From Elizabethkingia bruuniana (GTDB taxonomy: Bacteria > Bacteroidota > Bacteroidia > Flavobacteriales > Weeksellaceae): a stretch of DNA of 64,000 bases. Below the pieces are notes generated by a model. It was not told the origin of the DNA and did no database searches. It saw nothing but the letters and a program-made list of their open reading frames with translations. Below, in pieces: positions 33,793 through 42,818 of this stretch (positions are counted from its first letter, which is position 1; each line of letters opens with the position of its first letter). The DNA lies in contig NZ_CP014337.1 of NCBI RefSeq assembly GCF_002024805.1, forward strand, positions 2,294,001 to 2,358,000, written 5' to 3'. The position numbers were made by a program, and so were the translations under genes.

Positions 33793-33796
33793 CATA

Positions 33797-35437
33797 TTAT
33801 TTTCTTTTCACACAACGGATACTTTCACCGTATTTATAATACTGCCCTGTTCCTATTGTTACACCTCCACTATTGAAACTAAAATCATAAAAATTTTCGG
33901 CCGACAATTCAGTACTTGTCCAATATCTTGCTTCTACAGAAGCTTTAACAGCATTATATGTATTACCGAAACCTGCCAAAGGTAAGAACAGATATTTGTC
34001 ATAATCAGCAGGAGCCGGCTGTGTATCTGTTCCGATAAAAATTCCTTTCACACCATTATAATATCCCGGGAAAGTGTATACATTTTTACCTGCTGAATCA
34101 ACAACTTCTTTTTGAGTTGGCAATCTCCATCCACCTCCATAAGCAGTGACTTTAGTACAAGGATCTTCTTCAATACGATACACACTAGTCCCGGTTACAT
34201 CAGCCGGCAATTTATATGACTCTGTAACATCTTTAGCTGTTTCCAAAGGTTTAACTGCATTAAAATACCAGTGGTCTCCAAATTCAGATTGATTAGCAGC
34301 AAATCCATAGTTTCCATTGTTATAAATAAGGTTAGCCGGAGCCCAGATAATATCTCCACCTACATCGTGTCCGGACGTCGGAGCCAGAGTAAGGATAAGG
34401 TTATAACGAACACCGGGAGTTATATTTAAGCCTTTTGGCCCACTAATTTTAAAATTAGTTTTTGTAACCCCTGCAATAGTAATAGAAGGAATAATCATTT
34501 CTCCACTTGTTGTTACAGGACTACGGAGAATAGTTGTAGCCTTAACTACCGTGCCTGGAACAGTTCCTGTAAAGTTAACAGATGCTGAACCGGCAGCCCC
34601 ATTCCATATAATATTATTCGCATTAACTGTATTATCAGTATTAAAGTAATCTGATATTTTAACATTCGCGGAAGCATAGTTCGAAGTTATAGCTCCGTCG
34701 CTGATAGCTTCAATATTACCTATAGCTGCAGTATTAATAGTTGTTGTAATTTCGCTAAATGCGTGTTTAAAAACAACATCTAAATAGTTTGTTCCTTCTG
34801 CGATTGTTATAGTCTTTTTGAAAAGCAATAAATCATAATCGGCATTACTTACCTGAATATCATTATAAGCATAGCTACCTCCTGCAGGAGTAAAGCCAGG
34901 ACTAATCGTATCACTGTTAGCTGAAAGGCAAACAAAAGTTAAAGTCTCACCTGCATTTACAGGAAAATGATTTCCTTCTTCCGGTAGATCCTGTCCATAT
35001 ATATAATTACGAACTCCTAACCACGTACCATCTGCCGAATAAACAATAACTCTGTATTTAGTCCCTATTTTTAATTCCTGAGGCCCCGCAGGTGCAACTG
35101 CAGCTATGGGACTAATTGTCGCCTGAGCGGTATTTCTTATTGAGGAAGCTACCGGTGCAAGCGTTGCAATAAGTTTAAAATCTTTATTAAAAGTAACTTC
35201 AGAACGTTGCTCCGTTGATGCTGCAAAACTTTTATTTCCTACAGATGCTATCTTCATTGCACCATTACCTAAAAGATTTTGTATACCTGAATCTATTCCT
35301 TGTAAATTAATTTTTAAAGTAGCCTGTTTATCACCACTGCTAACAATATCATCATTACTTCTACACGAAAAAACCATTATCATTACTAAGAAAAGCAATG
35401 CCATTCTACTTCTAAATATTGTATTTTTTTTCATCAT
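33797..35437 (-). CDS. Fimbrillin-like lipoprotein with C-terminal FISUMP-like domain, copy 4
   Basis: A 546-aa lipoprotein with lipobox VFSC (Cys25) and RSNDD. The N-terminal part (about 30-345) is fimbrillin-like: YRVIVYSADGTWLG, DLLLFKKTI, VVFKHAFSEITTTI and RYNLILTLAPT. From about residue 355 to the end it differs from the paralogues: WAPANLIYNNGNYGF, then GGGWRLPTQKEVV, then RYWTSTE and SIRCVKRK. That order matches the FISUMP-type or C-type-lectin-like domains found at the ends of Bacteroidetes surface proteins. It may be a tip or adhesin-type subunit. It lies 36 bases after a peptide gene. Confidence 0.84.
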   Translation of the reverse strand: MMKKNTIFRSRMALLFLVMIMVFSCRSNDDIVSSGDKQATLKINLQGIDSGIQNLLGNGAMKIASVGNKSFAASTEQRSEVTFNKDFKLIATLAPVASSIRNTAQATISPIAAVAPAGPQELKIGTKYRVIVYSADGTWLGVRNYIYGQDLPEEGNHFPVNAGETLTFVCLSANSDTISPGFTPAGGSYAYNDIQVSNADYDLLLFKKTITIAEGTNYLDVVFKHAFSEITTTINTAAIGNIEAISDGAITSNYASANVKISDYFNTDNTVNANNIIWNGAAGSASVNFTGTVPGTVVKATTILRSPVTTSGEMIIPSITIAGVTKTNFKISGPKGLNITPGVRYNLILTLAPTSGHDVGGDIIWAPANLIYNNGNYGFAANQSEFGDHWYFNAVKPLETAKDVTESYKLPADVTGTSVYRIEEDPCTKVTAYGGGWRLPTQKEVVDSAGKNVYTFPGYYNGVKGIFIGTDTQPAPADYDKYLFLPLAGFGNTYNAVKASVEARYWTSTELSAENFYDFSFNSGGVTIGTGQYYKYGESIRCVKRK

Positions 35438-35473
35438 TTCCCTATCATTTTTTTCTTTGCTGTCGTCAGAATA

Positions 35474-35650
35474 TTACCATTCAATAGTTCTGTTGTCATC
35501 ATCGCCCTGAATCCATTCATCCTGAACTACACCACCATTATTAGGCGGGACAACCTTGGCAGAACCTGCTGCAATTCCTTGTTCCATTTCAACAAAAAAT
35601 ACTTTTATATCAGGAGAAACGTATTCACTTTTTTGTATTTTTTCTTTCAT
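35474..35650 (-). CDS. Short EQGIAAGSA-motif peptide, cassette 4 (58 aa)
   Basis: Peptide MKEKIQKSEYVSPDIK, then VEMEQGIAAGSA, PPNNGG, QDEWIQGDDDNRTIEW. An earlier ATG four codons upstream (35662) is possible; the start at 35650 gives 58 residues, as in two paralogues. At the DNA level it is clearly similar to the peptide gene at 30877 over most of its length, which suggests recent duplication. No signal peptide. Directly upstream of the copy 4 lipoprotein. Confidence 0.82.
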   Translation of the reverse strand: MKEKIQKSEYVSPDIKVFFVEMEQGIAAGSAKVVPPNNGGVVQDEWIQGDDDNRTIEW

Positions 35651-35813
35651 TTTTTCTATCATTTATGTCTTATAACTTCATTCGTATTTATTCTAATACA
35701 CCACAAATGTCCTATCAGTGTGGCATATCAGGAATTATTTTTCAAAAAAACAGTCTTTTTTAAAATGCAAGTAATTGCAAAACAGAAAACTTATAGTTTA
35801 GATTTTCGGGGTG

Positions 35814-35821
35814 CAAAATTA
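35814..35821 (-). promoter_or_regulatory. -7 box (TAATTTTG, minus strand) upstream of cassette 4
   Basis: A full TAnnTTTG match followed by C, on the minus strand. It implies a leader of about 150-160 bases before the peptide start. Confidence 0.45.
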
Positions 35822-36146
35822 CTCATTTATAACAATTATAAAAAAAGAACTTATATTCAGAACATAATAAAAAATATACATTCTTATTTCCTGAAGTAGT
35901 TGACCCATATTTTCAAAATACATACCAAACTTTATTTAATTTTCGTAGTATTATTAAACAAATTTAAACAGTCTCATTATAGCAACCTCGATTCATCCCT
36001 GTCAGAAGACTAAAACAAAATAAATAAAATTTAAACTATATTATTATGAATACCATAACGTATAATCACAACAAATAACACAGAAGCTTTAGTAAGGAAT
36101 TGCAATAGATTAAATTCATAACAACTATTGTTTTTATAAAATAAAC

Positions 36147-36173
36147 TTCCCTCAATCTTATAAATTGAGGGAA
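36147..36173 (-). terminator. Terminator of the nitronate monooxygenase gene
   Basis: Arms TTCCCTCAAT and ATTGAGGGAA with a seven-base loop; T-rich on the minus-strand side. Confidence 0.7.
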
Positions 36174-36259
36174 CAATAATTCTTAATCAAAAAAAACTAT
36201 CTAAATCGGATACTTTTTATAATTTTAGTTATCTAAAAAAAGATATTATCAATATTATT

Positions 36260-37192
36260 TTATAATTCAGGGCAACTACTTTCTCTAAACTCTTTTAGTA
36301 GTTTTTCAAACACTTCTTCTACTGATAAGATACTATCGATTAGAGCAGAAGACTGGCCTATTTCTAATTCCCCTTCTTCCATATCTCCTTCAAACATTCC
36401 TTTTTTGGCTCTTGCGCGCCCTAAAACAGACCTAAGAGCCTCCTGATCTCTACCCGATTCATATAATTTTTCAATATCATTGTAAAACTTATTTTTAATA
36501 AGCCTAACCGGAGCCAGTTCTTTTAATGTCAAATGCGTTCCTCCTTCCTGTGTCTCCACAATCTTCTGTTTAAAATTGTCATGTGAGGAAGCTTCCTTTG
36601 TAGCGGCAAACCGTGAGCCTATCTGTACACCTTCAGCTCCTAATAACATAGCCGCCTTAACCTGAGACCCCAATGCAATGCCTCCTGCTGCGATTAAAGG
36701 TAAATCGACTTGTCTTCTGACATTAGGAATAAGTGAGAGTGTTGTCGTCTCTTCCCTTCCATTATGCCCACCAGCCTCAAATCCTTCCGCAACTACAGCA
36801 TCTACACCTGCCTCCTGGCACTTTAATGCAAATTTGACACTACTAACCACATGTGCCACTTTTATACCTTCTTTTTTAAGAACCTCTGTATAGGTTTTAG
36901 GATTTCCTGCAGATGTAAAGACTATTTTAATTTTTTCTTCCAGAATAATATTAATGATCTCATCCATATTAGGATAGAGCATAGGTATATTCACTCCAAA
37001 TGGCTTATCTGTCGCTGCTTTACATTTAATAATATTCTCTTTCAGAATATCCGGGTACATACTTCCCGCACCAAGCAAACCCAATCCACCGCAGTTTGAA
37101 ACAGCCGAAGCCAATCTCCAGCCGCTATGCCAGATCATTCCGCCTTGTATAATAGGATATTTAATATCAAAAAGTTCTTTAATTCTGTTCAT
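36260..37192 (-). CDS. Nitronate monooxygenase-like FMN protein (NPD family)
   Basis: A 310-aa TIM-barrel flavoprotein of the nitronate monooxygenase/2-nitropropane dioxygenase family. Signatures are YPIIQGGMIWHSGWRLA at the N-terminus, GFEAGGHNGRE, LPLIAAGGIALGSQV and GAEGVQIGSRFAAT, which line the FMN site. The family detoxifies alkyl nitronates or acts as an NAD(P)H-flavin or enoyl reductase, so the exact reaction is open. It is a single gene ahead of the PPIase genes on the same strand but separated from them by a terminator. Confidence 0.9.
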   Translation of the reverse strand: MNRIKELFDIKYPIIQGGMIWHSGWRLASAVSNCGGLGLLGAGSMYPDILKENIIKCKAATDKPFGVNIPMLYPNMDEIINIILEEKIKIVFTSAGNPKTYTEVLKKEGIKVAHVVSSVKFALKCQEAGVDAVVAEGFEAGGHNGREETTTLSLIPNVRRQVDLPLIAAGGIALGSQVKAAMLLGAEGVQIGSRFAATKEASSHDNFKQKIVETQEGGTHLTLKELAPVRLIKNKFYNDIEKLYESGRDQEALRSVLGRARAKKGMFEGDMEEGELEIGQSSALIDSILSVEEVFEKLLKEFRESSCPEL

Positions 37193-37296
37193 AATATTTA
37201 ATAGTGAGAATCGATTTTCAATATACGAAAATCGATTATTTAATCAGCAAATAGAGACTACTTACTTCCTACATTTATTGTTGAAATTTATGCAAA

Positions 37297-37334
37297 TAAA
37301 AATCCCTGTAGTGAATTACAGGGATTTTTATTTT
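37297..37334 (-). terminator. Terminator after the SurA-like gene
   Basis: Arms AAAATCCCTGTA and TACAGGGATTTT with a six-base loop, with a T-run on the minus strand. Confidence 0.88.
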
Positions 37335-37349
37335 AGTTTATTGATCTCT

Positions 37350-38723
37350 TTATTTCATTAAAGATTCTCTCTTCCAGTCTGTTTTAAATTTACAGTCTTT
37401 ATATCTGTTATTGATGGAAATAAATGTATCTGGTAATTTAGACTTAATCCACTGGTCTACAATATTTCCTTTTTTCTGGTTCAGGGCTATAGACTTTATA
37501 CGTTCATAGTCTGTTGTAATATCCAGAGTGTGAGCAGGTACAATATCGTTGATCTGAATCAGCTCAATTGCTTTTTTCTTACTTTGCCCCTCTTCGATTT
37601 CATAAGGCTCAGTAATATCACCTTTATTAAGACCAGCAATCTGATAAGCATCTACAGGATCCATTTTTGTTTTCTCAAGATTATCAGAACCATCCTGACC
37701 TGTCATTACACCAGCATTAAATTTGGTAGATTTATCATCAGAATATTTTAAAGCAGCATCTTTAAATGAAATGGTACCATCAACAATTTGTGCCTTAACT
37801 TTCTGCAATTCATTTTTAGCCGCTTTTATTTCTTCTACATTTGGAGTACTGGCAATAAGAATATGTCTTACATCATATATTTTACCGGACTTCTTAATCA
37901 GCTGAATAATATGGTAACCATATTCAGTTTCTACAGGATCAGAAATTTCTCCTTCCTGAAGGTTTAGTGCAGCAGCTTCAAATGGCTTTACCATCATTCC
38001 TTTTGCAACATTATTAATAAGACCTCCATTAGAAGCTGAACCTGGATCTTCAGAATAAATTCTTGCTTGATTTTCGAAAGATTCACCACCCTGGATGGCT
38101 GCTTTTATTTTCTTTAGCTTATCAATAATCTCCTGTTTGTGAGCATCTGTCAATTTAGGATACATGATAATTCTGCTTAACTTAACTTCATCATTTACCT
38201 GAGGTAACTGAGTTTTATAAGTATCATAAAAAGCAGAAACTTCACTTGGTGTAATATCCACACCTTTTGTGATTAATTTATATTTTTCACCTTGGTAATA
38301 CTGCTCAGAAGAGATCTTCTCAATAGCTGCTTTAAATTCGTATGCTGTACGATATTTATAAGCAGCAAGCATATCTTTTTCAGAAGGGAAACCGGAAAGC
38401 ATCTGCTGGAATCTGTTATCCGCATCAGCTTTTAATTCTTTACTTCTGTTCTGAATAAGGGTATCTTTTTTTGCATGAAAAAGCAAAAGTTTATTGTGAA
38501 TAATACTCTCTATAATTTCACATTTATCCCCTACCGGCGACCCTTGTTGCTTGGACATGTTGATGTATTCTTCAATATCAGATTCCAAAACAATCTCATT
38601 ACCAATTACCGCAGCAATACCATCGACTAATTGTCCCTGTTTTAACTGAGCTTTTAGTAGTGAACCTGCAAAAGTGGTTACAAGGAAACTAAGGATAAAG
38701 AAAAAACGAAAGTTTTTTGTCAT
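37350..38723 (-). CDS. Periplasmic parvulin-type peptidylprolyl isomerase (SurA-like)
   Basis: A 457-aa exported chaperone/PPIase. Signal peptide about 1-25. A SurA-like N-terminal domain (VDGIAAVIGNEIVLESDIEEYI) is followed by two parvulin domains at about 175-275 (with DPGSASNGGLINNVAKGMMV) and 280-390 (DVRHILIAST and the weaker NAGVMTGQDGSDNLEK). It probably assists outer-membrane protein folding. It is 65 bases downstream of another PPIase-domain gene on the same strand. A promoter-like TAATTTTG lies just upstream, so it may also be transcribed on its own. Confidence 0.9.
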   Translation of the reverse strand: MTKNFRFFFILSFLVTTFAGSLLKAQLKQGQLVDGIAAVIGNEIVLESDIEEYINMSKQQGSPVGDKCEIIESIIHNKLLLFHAKKDTLIQNRSKELKADADNRFQQMLSGFPSEKDMLAAYKYRTAYEFKAAIEKISSEQYYQGEKYKLITKGVDITPSEVSAFYDTYKTQLPQVNDEVKLSRIIMYPKLTDAHKQEIIDKLKKIKAAIQGGESFENQARIYSEDPGSASNGGLINNVAKGMMVKPFEAAALNLQEGEISDPVETEYGYHIIQLIKKSGKIYDVRHILIASTPNVEEIKAAKNELQKVKAQIVDGTISFKDAALKYSDDKSTKFNAGVMTGQDGSDNLEKTKMDPVDAYQIAGLNKGDITEPYEIEEGQSKKKAIELIQINDIVPAHTLDITTDYERIKSIALNQKKGNIVDQWIKSKLPDTFISINNRYKDCKFKTDWKRESLMK

Positions 38724-38743
38724 ATCTATTTTTTATAATGGTG

Positions 38744-38751
38744 CAAAATTA
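38744..38751 (-). promoter_or_regulatory. -7 box (TAATTTTG, minus strand) for the SurA-like gene
   Basis: A full TAnnTTTG match followed by C, about 20 bases before the ATG at 38723. Confidence 0.5.
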
Positions 38752-38788
38752 GAATTCTGCCCGAATTAAACCTTATTTTTTATTATAA

Positions 38789-40630
38789 TTATTTCTTAAA
38801 ATTCTTTTGTAGTGCAGATACAAATCCAGGTTCAATTGTAATCTTTGCTTTAGATTTTAAATCTGCAAGAATCTTTTTAATCTGCTCAGATGTAACCAGT
38901 TCTTCAAGCTCACCTGATTCTTCAGCCTCTTTCTGAGTCATAAATCCTGCCGGAAGAATTTCATCATTAGCAATAACCAGAGTTCTTCCTCCTATTTTAG
39001 CAGTATAAACACCTGTTTTGAAAGGCACATTATATTTTTTGAAAACCTCCGCAGACTCTACCATCTCACCCTCATTGAAGTTAGCCAAAGGTTGTTTTTT
39101 ATCATTTGTCTTCCCTTTGTATTCTGCCTGTAGTTTTTCCCAGTCAGCAGGATTCTTTATAGCTTTTACAAATTTATCAACGTCCGCTTCATTACCTGGT
39201 ATAACAACCCTTCCTTTAGCAGCAGCTTCTTTTTTAAACTGATCTTTATGCTTGTTATAATAATCTGCAGTCCATTCTGGATGAAGTGAAATTTCTTTTT
39301 TCAGATACTCTGCATAGAAATAATTGGAATACAGATTCTTTTTAATATCCTCAAGCTGATTTTTAACTTCAGGTCTGTTTTCAAATTCAACGGTATAAGC
39401 TCTCATTAGGAAATTCCTCCCCATCATATCTACCAATTGTCCCCACTTCTTATCGTCCATTTTTTCGACATCAGCAGTATGGTCTTTGATCTGGGTTTTA
39501 AAATCCCCTACAGTAAACTGTTGACCATTGTAAGTATACAATGCTTCTTTATCATTAACCAGTTTTTTAAATTCTGCATAAGAAGCTTTTGCTTTACCTG
39601 CAGCTCCAGATTCCTTATAGCCCGGAGATTTTTTCAGCTTATCGATAAATGCATCATAAAAAGCATTTCCGTACTGAGAATTCATCATATCCGTGAAGAA
39701 GAACTCTTTTGTATCCGGAGTTATCTGATAAGGTCTCTTTGAATAAATATTGAATATAAACCATTTATTTTCAATAAGAATAGGTGTTTTTGTATAATCA
39801 CCCTCTTTAAGAGTCTTTAGCTGTGTATAAGCTTCCTCCGGTAAAACAGGAGAACCCATTACAACACCACCATTCTTTTTCTCATTATCATTACTTCCGA
39901 ATTCCGCAGTAACCTCATTAAACTTTTTACCGGAAGCTAAAGCTTTATAAATTTCGGTTTTTGCTTTTTCTGAATTTGCATCATTAGGATATGATAATGT
40001 TCCAAATATAAGGTATCCTAAAGAAGGTCTTTCTCCTACAACCTTTACGAACATTACATTATCCGGAGTATCAATTAATTTTGAATAACCTCCTATAGAA
40101 AGTTTTTGTACATCAGCTTCCAGTTCAGCGCTCAATACACCAGCTTTAATATACAAAGGCTTAGCATCTCCTTTTGCTTCCGTCTGGATCGCCTGATCCA
40201 TGGTCATTTTTCCTAACCTTACATCATTATAAATCTTTTGAAAATCTTTCTTTACACCCTCTTCTTTTTTAGCAAAGAAAACCTGAATTTGCTTTTCTTT
40301 TTGGCTGGCAGCCATATAATCGTTCAGGAACTTAGTTTCTAATTCCTTTGGGTAATAACTTTCTTTCTTTAACTCGTTAAGACGCGTACCAATCTGAGCC
40401 CTGAAGTTCTGCGTTGTATCTGCCTTTAGCGATCTAGAGAAATCCTGAATCAGTTTAAAATTAATATAGGAATCAATTGTTTGATCTATTCCCTGATTCT
40501 TCAGTCCCGCTTCATATTCTTTTGAAAATTTTGCAACAGGCATTGCATCATTATTAATAACAATGCTTTGTGCAAAGCCTAAATGCGCTGCAGCTATAGT
40601 TAGCAGGGAGATTAAAGATTTAGTTTTCAT
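38789..40630 (-). CDS. Exported peptidylprolyl isomerase, parvulin type, 613 aa
   Basis: A large exported protein with a signal peptide (about 1-20, GFAQS). A helical N-terminal region surrounds a parvulin domain at about 210-310 (LGYLIFGTLSYPND, EFGSNDNEKKNGGVVMGSPVLPEEA, ENKWFIFNIYSKRP). A long C-terminal helical region with VEFENRPEVKNQLEDIKK and the charged segment near the end follows, as in PpiD/SurA-type folding factors. It probably forms an envelope chaperone set with the SurA-like gene downstream. It starts 42 bases after the PfkB kinase gene. Confidence 0.88.
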   Translation of the reverse strand: MKTKSLISLLTIAAAHLGFAQSIVINNDAMPVAKFSKEYEAGLKNQGIDQTIDSYINFKLIQDFSRSLKADTTQNFRAQIGTRLNELKKESYYPKELETKFLNDYMAASQKEKQIQVFFAKKEEGVKKDFQKIYNDVRLGKMTMDQAIQTEAKGDAKPLYIKAGVLSAELEADVQKLSIGGYSKLIDTPDNVMFVKVVGERPSLGYLIFGTLSYPNDANSEKAKTEIYKALASGKKFNEVTAEFGSNDNEKKNGGVVMGSPVLPEEAYTQLKTLKEGDYTKTPILIENKWFIFNIYSKRPYQITPDTKEFFFTDMMNSQYGNAFYDAFIDKLKKSPGYKESGAAGKAKASYAEFKKLVNDKEALYTYNGQQFTVGDFKTQIKDHTADVEKMDDKKWGQLVDMMGRNFLMRAYTVEFENRPEVKNQLEDIKKNLYSNYFYAEYLKKEISLHPEWTADYYNKHKDQFKKEAAAKGRVVIPGNEADVDKFVKAIKNPADWEKLQAEYKGKTNDKKQPLANFNEGEMVESAEVFKKYNVPFKTGVYTAKIGGRTLVIANDEILPAGFMTQKEAEESGELEELVTSEQIKKILADLKSKAKITIEPGFVSALQKNFKK

Positions 40631-40672
40631 GTATCTGATGTAAGTATTTAATAAAACCTGAAAAACCGGTGA

Positions 40673-41593
40673 TTAAACCAGTTCTTCAAACGTTGTTAGT
40701 TCTTTAAATTGCTTAATTCTTTCTTTAAGCATTGCAGGGGTTACAGTCTGTATTTTTTCTGTTCCGAATTCTTCTACTGTAAATGAAGCTAAAGCACTTC
40801 CCACAATAAGAGCTGTTTTCATGCTTTCGAAATCAAACTTCTCACATTTAGCAAGGTGTGCTACAAATCCTCCGGCAAAAGTATCTCCGGCTCCTGTAGG
40901 ATCGAAAACATCTTCTAATAATAAAGCAGGAATAGCAAATACTTTTCCGTCTTCGAAAAGAAGTGCTCCGTGTTCTCCTTTCTTAATGATTACATATTTA
41001 GGACCTAAAGCATGAATTTTCTTAGCCGCTTTTACCAAAGAATATTCTCCGGACAACTGTCTTGCTTCTTCGTCATTGATAGTAATAACATCTGTTTTAG
41101 CAATAACATCCATTAGCAAATCCCATGTAAGATCCATCCAGAAATTCATTGTGTCTAAAACAACTAACTTCGGACGCTCTTTCATTCTTTCTAAAACTGC
41201 CAGCTGAACTGCAGGGTGCAGGTTTCCAAGCATTAATATCTCCGCATCGGCTCCTCCTTCAGGAATCTTTGGATCGAAATTTTCCAATACATTTAGCTCA
41301 GTAGCCAAGGTATCACGGGTATTCAGATCATTATGATATTTACCTGCCCAGAAAAAAGTTTTACCACCTTCAACAACTTCAACGCCATCTACATTGATAT
41401 TTTTCCCCTTCATCATGTTCAGATATTCATCAGGAAAGTCGCCACCTACAACTGAAACCAAATGTACATCAGTGTCAAGAACAGAAGCCGCCAATCCTAT
41501 ATAAGTTGCTGCCCCGCCTAATATTTTATCTGTTTTACCAAATGGTGTTTCGATAGCATCAAAAGCTACAGTACCTACTGAAAGAAGTTTCAT
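40673..41593 (-). CDS. PfkB/ribokinase-family sugar or nucleoside kinase
   Basis: A 306-aa ribokinase-fold kinase. The N-terminal glycine motif is LGGAATYIGLAASVL, and the C-terminal PfkB signature DPTGAGDTFAGGFVAH holds the catalytic aspartate in GAGD. It phosphorylates a sugar, nucleoside or related compound; the substrate cannot be read from sequence. It lies between mutY and the two PPIase genes on the same strand, a mixed neighbourhood that does not suggest a shared pathway. Confidence 0.92.
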   Translation of the reverse strand: MKLLSVGTVAFDAIETPFGKTDKILGGAATYIGLAASVLDTDVHLVSVVGGDFPDEYLNMMKGKNINVDGVEVVEGGKTFFWAGKYHNDLNTRDTLATELNVLENFDPKIPEGGADAEILMLGNLHPAVQLAVLERMKERPKLVVLDTMNFWMDLTWDLLMDVIAKTDVITINDEEARQLSGEYSLVKAAKKIHALGPKYVIIKKGEHGALLFEDGKVFAIPALLLEDVFDPTGAGDTFAGGFVAHLAKCEKFDFESMKTALIVGSALASFTVEEFGTEKIQTVTPAMLKERIKQFKELTTFEELV

Positions 41594-41739
41594 TTTCTAT
41601 TATTCTAAAATTTTGTTTTAATATTTTTTCTCATAAGTCTCTTATGCAATCTTTTAATGATAAATAAAATTGCAAAAAGAACTTATTTTTTTAAGCATCC
41701 GGCAAAAATAGCTATTTTATAATTATCGTTGTAAAAAAA

Positions 41740-42771
41740 CTAATCCCATTCCTGAATAATCTTCTCTAATGGTTTAGGAAAAGATTTTTTATGAGACTCC
41801 TCTATATCAACAATTATATAATTACCATTAGAACTAAGTTTCTCAAAAATCATTTCATCCTCTGGCTCCACCCTGCTGAAAGTAATATTCAGTGTTTTAT
41901 GAGTAAGTTTATGCTGAACTGTTTTTTCAAAAACAATACAATCTTTTAATTCATCCGGAATTTCATCTGGAAATTCATAGAGTTTCTTCCATATAAAACT
42001 TTCATCCCGTTGCCTGATCAGAAAATGGTCTCCATATTTCACGAAATAATAATGCAGATCCAGTGTCTCTACTTTTATTTTTTTCGATTTAACGGGTAAC
42101 TCCTGTATTCGATTTGTGGCATAAGCCAAGCATTCTTCATTTACCGGACAATTTACACAATCGGGATTCTTTGGTTTACAAACCTGAGAACCAATATCCA
42201 TAACGGCCTGATTAAAATCACCCGGACGATCTTTATCTACAAAAGGTAAGATCAGATCATAGAAATAAGAATATGCCTTAGGTGAGGCTATATCGAAATC
42301 ATCGGCTAATATTCTGGAGAAAACACGATAAAAGTTACCATCTATAGCTGGTACTCTTTCTCCGTAACTAATGCTGGCAATAGCAGCTGCTGTATATTTT
42401 CCAACTCCTTTCAAATTCTGAAGACCAGCAAATGTATCAGGAAACTCTCCATTATATTCTTCTATAATCTGATGAGAAGCTTTATGCAAATTGAGTGCTC
42501 GGGAATAATATCCCAAGCCTTTCCAATACAACAAGACTTCGTCATTTTCGGCCTCATGTAGTTCTTTTACAGTCGGAAACCTTTTTATAAAATTGACATA
42601 ATGATTCCATCCCTGCTCTACTCTCGTCTGCTGAAGAATGATTTCTGATATCCATATATTATATGGTTTTTGGGTTTCCCGCCACGGCAAATTACGGCTG
42701 TGGAGATCATACCAGGAAAGAATTTTTCGGGTAAGTTTCAGGAAATAAGCTTTTTCTATATTATTTTTCAA
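41740..42771 (-). CDS. mutY: Adenine DNA glycosylase MutY
   Basis: A 343-aa HhH-GPD glycosylase that removes adenine opposite 8-oxoguanine. Seen are WISEIILQQTRVEQ with the catalytic glutamate, the hairpin LKGVGKYTAAAIAS, and the catalytic aspartate in VPAIDGNFYRV. The iron-sulfur ligands are in CKPKNPDCVNCPVNEEC. The C-terminal third (about 225-343) is the NUDIX-like 8-oxoG recognition domain. It is divergent from the HU gene, with 47 bases between the start codons. Confidence 0.96.
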   Translation of the reverse strand: MKNNIEKAYFLKLTRKILSWYDLHSRNLPWRETQKPYNIWISEIILQQTRVEQGWNHYVNFIKRFPTVKELHEAENDEVLLYWKGLGYYSRALNLHKASHQIIEEYNGEFPDTFAGLQNLKGVGKYTAAAIASISYGERVPAIDGNFYRVFSRILADDFDIASPKAYSYFYDLILPFVDKDRPGDFNQAVMDIGSQVCKPKNPDCVNCPVNEECLAYATNRIQELPVKSKKIKVETLDLHYYFVKYGDHFLIRQRDESFIWKKLYEFPDEIPDELKDCIVFEKTVQHKLTHKTLNITFSRVEPEDEMIFEKLSSNGNYIIVDIEESHKKSFPKPLEKIIQEWD

Positions 42772-42781
42772 AAAAATATTT

Positions 42782-42789
42782 TATCTTTG
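42782..42789 (+). promoter_or_regulatory. -7 box (TATCTTTG) of the HU gene
   Basis: A full TAnnTTTG match followed by C, 30 bases before the ATG, only 10 bases upstream of the mutY start on the other strand. Confidence 0.6.
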
Positions 42790-42818
42790 CAGTCCAAAAA
42801 TAAAAACAAAATTCGAAA

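Larger units (their letters stand above)
33322..33796. other. 475-base AT-rich spacer with terminator and GAT-rich tract
   Basis: From high to low coordinate relative to the cassettes: the terminator of cassette 4 (33684-33719), the GAT-rich tract (33727-33792) and, nearer the peptide gene, a possible minus-strand -7 box TAAATTTG at 33496-33503. The stretch 33520-33660 is almost only A and T. Confidence 0.55.
35651..36259. other. 609-base AT-rich intergenic region
   Basis: Contains a possible minus-strand promoter -7 box for cassette 4 (35814-35821), which would leave a leader of about 150 bases, and the terminator of the nitronate monooxygenase gene (36147-36173). Nothing else recognisable; the open frames here are not gene-like. 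Confidence 0.55.

Noticed and set aside
35663-36146. Possible small genes in the intergenic region before cassette 4
   Set aside because: The open frames have no good start and read as low-complexity AT-rich sequence; only the -7 box candidate was kept.
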